Source of the DNA: an uncultured Mucilaginibacter sp. | GTDB lineage: Bacteria; Bacteroidota; Bacteroidia; Sphingobacteriales; Sphingobacteriaceae | DNA: 45,440 nt | Assembly (NCBI GenBank): GCA_913775265.1 | Contig: CAJYJH010000013.1 | Location: forward strand, 1-45,440 | Direction: 5' to 3' | Shown: piece after piece, positions 41,233 to 45,440 of the stretch | Position numbering within the stretch: the stretch's first letter is position 1 | Layout of the letters: every line of letters starts with the position of its first letter | Translations under genes and position numbers: made by a program | Notes under the pieces: model-generated | What the model saw: the letters and a program-made list of their open reading frames with translations, nothing else | The model's database searches: none | What the model was told of the DNA's origin: nothing

Positions 41233-42702
41233 ATGAGAAAAGGTGCTCCTAACAAGCAGTTCGAGAACGTAACTGTAATTGATATAGCCGAAGAAGGCAA
41301 AGGTGTAGGCAAAGCCGAAGATTTTGTGCTGTTTATTGAAAAAGCCGTACCCGGCGATGTGGTTGATGTAGAAGTTTACCGTAAAAAGAAAAATTTTGGC
41401 GAAGCTAAAATCATAGGCCTTAAACAACCGTCCGAACATCGTACCGATCCTTTTTGTGAACACTTTGGCACTTGCGGCGGCTGTAAATGGCAGCACATGA
41501 CTTATGAAGCACAGTTGCAGTTTAAACAAAAGGCTGTTACTGATGCGCTAAGCCGGTTAGCCAAAGTTGATGTTTCGCACACGCTTCCGATTGTGCCCTC
41601 TCCGGCCGACCGATACTACCGTAATAAACTCGAGTATACTTTCAGCAACAAGCGCTGGTTAAACGACGGTGAAAATCGTACAGATGACCCAATTGAAATG
41701 AGCGCCCTAGGCTTTCACATACCCGGCCGGTTTGATAAGATACTGGATATTAATCATTGTTACCTGCAAGCTGATCCGTCTAATGATATCCGTTTGAAAA
41801 TTCGCGATTTTGCCCGCGAACATCAAATGAGCTTTTATGATATTAAGGCCCACACCGGCGCCCTGCGTAATTTGATCATTCGCACATCATCAACTGGTGA
41901 GTTGATGGTTATTGTAGTTTTTGCCTATGCAACCGAAGAGGAAGTGAATAGCCTGATGGGATATGTAGAACAAGAGTTTCCGCAGATTACTTCATTACTA
42001 TACATCCTGAACCAGAAAAAGAACGACACTATTTTTGACCAAGATGTAGTAGCCTGGAAAGGTCCGGAATATATTCATGAGCGCATGAATGATATCCAGT
42101 TCAGGATAGGGCCGAAATCATTTTATCAGACTAACGCCATACAGGCTCAACGCCTTTACGAAATTGCCCGCGATTTTGCCGGCTTCAACGGCACTGAACT
42201 GGTGTACGACTTATATACAGGAGCCGGTACCATTGCCAACTTTGTGGCTGGCCACGTGCGTGAGGTAATTGGCGTAGAGTATGTTCCGCAGGCTATTGAG
42301 GACGCTAAGGTGAACTCAACCATTAATAACATCAGCAACACTAAATTTTATGCAGGTGACATGAAAGACGTGCTGAATGCCGACTTTGTAAATCAGCATG
42401 GCAAGCCAGATGTAATTATCACCGATCCGCCGCGTGCAGGGATGCATGCCGATGTGGTTGAACGTTTAATGGAAATTGAGGCCCCTAAAATTGTTTATGT
42501 AAGCTGTAACGCCTCCACACAAGCCCGCGACCTGATTGTATTAAAAAACAAGTACCACGTAAGGCAGATTCAACCGGTAGACATGTTTCCGCATACACAA
42601 CATGTGGAAAATGTAGTATTGTTAGTGCTAAAAGATCCATCTTATTTTGTTGTACCAGAGACAGAAAAATCATCGGCAAACGAAGTTGACCAAACCGCTT
42701 AA
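41233..42702 (+). CDS. rlmD: 23S rRNA (uracil-1939-C5)-methyltransferase RlmD, RumA/TrmA family
   Basis: 489 residues. An N-terminal TRAM domain (about 10-65) binds RNA; the iron-sulfur cysteines lie in CEHFGTCGGCKWQH (about 76-89) with the fourth in DINHC. The methyltransferase fold has LVYDLYTGAGTIANF, the motif IITDPPRAGMH, and the catalytic cysteine in YVSCNASTQARDL. It methylates uracil-1939 of 23S rRNA; a tRNA U54 role (TrmA) is less likely given the cluster and TRAM domain. Confidence 0.92.
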   Translation: MRKGAPNKQFENVTVIDIAEEGKGVGKAEDFVLFIEKAVPGDVVDVEVYRKKKNFGEAKIIGLKQPSEHRTDPFCEHFGTCGGCKWQHMTYEAQLQFKQKAVTDALSRLAKVDVSHTLPIVPSPADRYYRNKLEYTFSNKRWLNDGENRTDDPIEMSALGFHIPGRFDKILDINHCYLQADPSNDIRLKIRDFAREHQMSFYDIKAHTGALRNLIIRTSSTGELMVIVVFAYATEEEVNSLMGYVEQEFPQITSLLYILNQKKNDTIFDQDVVAWKGPEYIHERMNDIQFRIGPKSFYQTNAIQAQRLYEIARDFAGFNGTELVYDLYTGAGTIANFVAGHVREVIGVEYVPQAIEDAKVNSTINNISNTKFYAGDMKDVLNADFVNQHGKPDVIITDPPRAGMHADVVERLMEIEAPKIVYVSCNASTQARDLIVLKNKYHVRQIQPVDMFPHTQHVENVVLLVLKDPSYFVVPETEKSSANEVDQTA

Positions 42703-42712
42703 TAAAAGCAAC

Positions 42713-43102
42713 ATGAATCCAGAAGAATTATTAAACGATAATAACAATCAAAAAAAAGATAGCCCGCTAAAAAGCTTGGAAGTCGACTTGCGTCTATACA
42801 GCGAATCCATCCGCGAAATCGCTGTTGAAATTATGGTTGAAGGCTTATCTGGCTATCCCATTTTTGTAGCTCACCAGCACGAGGTAAAACTTGGCGAAAT
42901 GATATTGGACAAAGAAGAGCTGAATACCGACTGGAACATCCATGCTTCAACGTTGGAAGAATTTGTTGAAAAAGGCATCATCAAAAAAGAGTTGAAACAA
43001 CGCTTTATCGATAACTTTAAAAACCCGCACGAGTTTATGTGCGTGTTCGCCATAGTTCCAGAAGGAGCCAACTTTGTATTTTTTCCATACGGCAGAGAAT
43101 AA
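42713..43102 (+). CDS. Conserved hypothetical protein
   Basis: 129 residues from ATG 42713, 10 bases after the rlmD stop, so probably in the rlmD operon. Soluble, with an acidic, Asn-rich N-terminus (MNPEELLNDNNNQ) and a compact alpha/beta pattern ending FAIVPEGANFVFFPYGRE. No domain recognised. The open frame continues upstream into rlmD; those residues are out-of-frame read-through and are not included. Confidence 0.75.
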   Translation: MNPEELLNDNNNQKKDSPLKSLEVDLRLYSESIREIAVEIMVEGLSGYPIFVAHQHEVKLGEMILDKEELNTDWNIHASTLEEFVEKGIIKKELKQRFIDNFKNPHEFMCVFAIVPEGANFVFFPYGRE

Positions 43103-43110
43103 TATATTTG
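43103..43110 (+). promoter_or_regulatory. -7 box TATATTTG upstream of the phosphoribosyltransferase gene
   Basis: An exact TAnnTTTG match immediately after the hypothetical gene stop, giving a leader of about 68 bases. A TTTG 26 bases upstream (43073-43076) is a little too distant for a standard -33 element. Confidence 0.4.
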
Positions 43111-43184
43111 AGAGCCGCTTTTAAATCAAAGTAACAACTGCGTACACATCAAAACTTAAAGTTTAACCACCCAATATTAGCCCT

Positions 43185-43691
43185 ATGCCTGATAGACTGT
43201 TAATTCTCAACCATCAGCAGATACAACAAAAGTTGGATCGTATTGCATACCAGATACTCGAGGATAATTTAGAGGAACAGGAAATTGTGTTGGCCGGTAT
43301 CATTCCGCAGGGTAGTATTATTGCACGCCGCTTGATGCAGATACTGGAGAGTATTGCAACTTTTAAATGTACACTGATCAACATTGAGCTTAACAAAGAC
43401 AGCAGCACTCTACAATTTAAAACCGACACCGACTTAAGCACCTGTAGTAATAAGGTAGTGATTTTGGTTGATGATGTGCTAAACAGTGGTAAAACCCTGG
43501 CTTATGGCTTCGGGGTATTTATAGATGTGCCGCTTAAAAAGCTGCGCACCGTAGTGTTGGTTGACCGGAACCATAAAAACTTTCCAGTAAGTACCGATTT
43601 TTCGGGCATCGCTTTATCAACTGTGCTGAAAGATCACGTATATGTTTCGCTCTCTGAGAACGGAGAAGAAGATGCGGTGTTTTTAGGATAA
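43185..43691 (+). CDS. Phosphoribosyltransferase (PRPP-binding, PRT type I)
   Basis: 168 residues. The PRPP-binding signature VVILVDDVLNSGKT is at 91-104 and AGIIPQGSIIARRL (37-50) forms the early loop. Type I PRTs attach a ribose-5-phosphate to a base; candidates are purine or pyrimidine salvage (hypoxanthine or uracil) or a PyrR-like regulator. The base-binding hood is too variable here to choose. Own promoter box at 43103; followed by a hairpin at 43724 next to an IS end. Confidence 0.88.
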   Translation: MPDRLLILNHQQIQQKLDRIAYQILEDNLEEQEIVLAGIIPQGSIIARRLMQILESIATFKCTLINIELNKDSSTLQFKTDTDLSTCSNKVVILVDDVLNSGKTLAYGFGVFIDVPLKKLRTVVLVDRNHKNFPVSTDFSGIALSTVLKDHVYVSLSENGEEDAVFLG

Positions 43692-43723
43692 TATAATCAC
43701 CCATACATAAAATAAGAAGAAGC

Positions 43724-43756
43724 CGTCTCATAAGTCTATTATGAGGCGTTTTTTTT
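43724..43756 (+). terminator. Hairpin with T8 at the IS left end
   Basis: CGTCTCATAA (43724-43733) pairs with TTATGAGGCG (43739-43748) with one G-T pair, loop GTCTA, followed by eight T. It can terminate the phosphoribosyltransferase transcript; because it is located at the IS terminus it may belong to the element and protect it from incoming transcription. Confidence 0.7.
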
Positions 43757-43863
43757 GTTTGGCTATGATTTTGATGAGGGTAGAGTGAAAAGATATCAGC
43801 ACACTATTTTAGGAGTGATGTACTGCTTTTATTGGCTTTTAAGGCTGATCAAAGCCTTTTTTC

Positions 43864-45390
43864 TCAGGCTTTCCACTTTCTGAGGTTATGCGCGATGGAT
43901 AGTAAGCCTATTTCGACTTCGGTTTTAGACATACCTTTTAGCAAAAACCGCCTGAAACCATGGTTGTGCTTCAGTTGGGCGAATACCGGTTCCACATCTG
44001 CGGGTCTTCGCTTTCGATATTTGATGCCCTGCTCGGTATTCAATCTTTCTTTTGCTGCCTGCTTATGTTTTCGTAGGCTATGATTGATCTCAACGACCCG
44101 GTTGCCTGGCGCTTTATGGCATACGCCCCGCATAGGGCAATCTTCACAGTTCTGCGCCCGGTAACGGCTGATCAGTTGTACAAAGCCCGATGAAGTGATC
44201 CGCTGTCCGTCGCCAATATGCTGCATTTGCTGCCCCATCGGACAGATCAGATAGTTCTCGGTTTCGTTATAATGCAGGCTATCGTTACTAAATGCCTTAA
44301 TACCTTTGTGCTGTTCCTGATCGAACGTATTGTATTTGATGTAAGCCTCGATTCCTTTTTGCTGTAACACACCATAGTTCTCATCCGAGCCATAACCGGC
44401 ATCGGCAACGATGGCTTTTGGCAGTTCTTTATACAGGGCTTCGTACCCCTTAATATGTGATGGCAAGGTTTGATAGTCGGTTGAGGTTTGATGAAGGGTG
44501 TAGTTGAGGATGAACTGCTCTTGCGTGGAGATTTGCAGGTTATAGGCCGGTTTAAGCTGCCCGTTCAGCATATGGTCTTCCTTCATCCGCATGAAGGTGG
44601 CATCCGGATCGGTCTTCGAAAGACTGTTACGGCCGGCCAGCAACTTTTCCTGCTCCTGATATTTCTGAAGGTTTTCCGGCCAGTGTCTTTTAGCATAGTT
44701 CAGCTTTTGCTTTACTTTTTTGTCTGCTTCGGGTTTATCGTCTAAAGCCGCGTTGATCTTTGCAATCGTTTCTTTTACTTTCTCCGGATTGATCTCGCTG
44801 TATTCCAGCGGTGCACTGTCTTTGAGTTCTTCGGCAGCAATGCTTTGTGCATACCCCCATAACTCATCAAGCTGGGCCTTCATCTTCTCCTTATTCACTT
44901 TGATGCTTTTTCCCCATACAAAGGTGTACTTGTTTGCCGCTGATTCGATCTTGGTTCCATCAGTAAAAACAGCCTCCTTAAGTGATACGATACCTTCCTG
45001 CTGTAACAGCAACACGATTTGCGAAAAGATCTGTTTTAATACGCCCGACAGCTTCTCGCTACGAAAACGGTTGATGGTATTGTGGTCGGGCTTTTTCATG
45101 CCCAACAACCACATGAAGTGCACGTTCTGTGCCGCCTGCTCTTCCAGTTTGCGCGATGAATAGGTGTTGGTCAGGTAACCATAAACTAACAGCTTCAGCA
45201 TCAGCCTGGGATGAAAGCTCGACGCACCTCCGCCCTTGTACTTTCGGTTGAGTGGCTTAACATCTACCGCATCCACAACCTGTTTTACAATACGAACCGG
45301 ATGACCTGCCGGTACTAATTCTTCCAGTTTATACGGTAAAAACGTCAACTGGTCCGGGTCATACTCCTTAAAGACTACCTTACCTCCCAT
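43864..45390 (-). CDS. IS1182-family DDE transposase
   Basis: 508 residues, apparently intact. N-terminal DUF772-like domain (about 10-130, HPRLMLKLLVYGYLTNTYSS), then the DDE catalytic core: VFTDGTKIES (Asp about 144), IVADAGYGSDE (Asp about 329) and DVEPVFAQLKHN (Glu about 478). A Cys cluster NCEDCPMRGVC (about 417-427) lies before the last acidic residue, as in this family. It excises and inserts the surrounding element. No frameshift or stop is seen, so it may still be active. Confidence 0.92.
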   Translation of the reverse strand: MGGKVVFKEYDPDQLTFLPYKLEELVPAGHPVRIVKQVVDAVDVKPLNRKYKGGGASSFHPRLMLKLLVYGYLTNTYSSRKLEEQAAQNVHFMWLLGMKKPDHNTINRFRSEKLSGVLKQIFSQIVLLLQQEGIVSLKEAVFTDGTKIESAANKYTFVWGKSIKVNKEKMKAQLDELWGYAQSIAAEELKDSAPLEYSEINPEKVKETIAKINAALDDKPEADKKVKQKLNYAKRHWPENLQKYQEQEKLLAGRNSLSKTDPDATFMRMKEDHMLNGQLKPAYNLQISTQEQFILNYTLHQTSTDYQTLPSHIKGYEALYKELPKAIVADAGYGSDENYGVLQQKGIEAYIKYNTFDQEQHKGIKAFSNDSLHYNETENYLICPMGQQMQHIGDGQRITSSGFVQLISRYRAQNCEDCPMRGVCHKAPGNRVVEINHSLRKHKQAAKERLNTEQGIKYRKRRPADVEPVFAQLKHNHGFRRFLLKGMSKTEVEIGLLSIAHNLRKWKA

Positions 45391-45440
45391 GTCTTTAAGG
45401 TACCAAAAATCATCCTAAAACAAAAAAAGACCGTCCTTTT

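Larger units (their letters stand above)
43720..45440 (-). mobile_element. IS1182-type insertion sequence, right end beyond the window
   Basis: The transposase gene occupies 43864-45390. Outside it, the left flank has GCCGTCTCATAAG (43722 onwards), resembling terminal sequences of Bacteroidota transposons, and T8G-TTTGG...ATGATTTT (43749-43774). The right flank, read leftward, has a matching T7G-TTTTAGGATGATTTTT (45428-45404), 19 of 24 positions identical, so these are subterminal inverted repeats. By symmetry the outer tip on the right would lie about 18 bases past 45440. Left boundary placed within a few bases of 43720; target-site duplication not determinable. Confidence 0.7.

Noticed and set aside
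44720..45163. 147-codon plus-strand frame inside the IS element
   Set aside because: Serine-rich antisense of the transposase; no IS1182 element is known to me with such a second gene.

Overview
The window looks like chromosomal DNA of a Bacteroidota bacterium, most likely a Sphingobacteriaceae member such as Mucilaginibacter or Pedobacter. Three things support this. Promoters with the Bacteroidota -7 consensus TAnnTTTG recur and Shine-Dalgarno sequences are scarce. Many genes are Bacteroidota-typical (DUF4450 protein, DUF1835, DUF4407, M61 and M28 secreted peptidases, a CrtD-like desaturase, IS1182-type transposase). An inverted repeat of the CCCCCAGCCCCCTAAAGGGGGAG type, which I associate with this group, lies at 1751-1860. 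The genus is an inference.

Layout. 1-385 has no credible gene and may be the minus-strand leader of an rRNA operon lying left of the window. 386-7717 holds an RsmF-like rRNA methyltransferase whose 3' end runs into the repeat, a CoA-binding/DinB pair, an ECF sigma factor with a small membrane partner, a FAD-dependent dehydrogenase, a second, orphan ECF sigma factor, and an acyltransferase/hydrolase pair. 7862-11473 holds an NTF2-like lipoprotein, a carotenoid desaturase that overlaps it tail to tail, a DJ-1/PfpI protein and a LysR regulator.

11743-18062 is the most interesting block. An Anbu proteasome-like peptidase overlaps a transglutaminase-like protein, followed by an AlkA-type glycosylase. 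Next comes a divergent cyanophycin synthetase/cyanophycinase pair around a dyad, and a small zinc-ribbon gene with unusual arginine codons. An asparaginase-2/isoaspartyl peptidase at 31374 could complete cyanophycin turnover by cleaving beta-Asp-Arg.

18117-35269 is a mixed housekeeping and envelope region: DUF4407 protein, rhodanese, dipeptide epimerase, rhomboid and M14 peptidase, DUF1835, RarA, two convergent GNATs, an M61-M28 secreted peptidase operon, a small TPR-like exported protein and an S41 processing protease. 35477-39169 is a free-standing 1230-residue DUF4450-type carbohydrate-active enzyme bounded by terminators on both sides. 39562-39711 is a 49-codon membrane miniprotein with its own strong terminator. 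Then come a membrane protein/winged-helix pair, a 61-residue protein under a dyad-rich promoter, RlmD, a conserved hypothetical and a phosphoribosyltransferase. The window ends inside an IS1182-type insertion sequence whose right tip is probably just outside.

I saw no tRNA, rRNA gene, CRISPR array, riboswitch or phage module. Coordinates of start codons differ from the longest possible reading frame wherever an internal ATG gives a better signal peptide, family N-terminus or promoter spacing.
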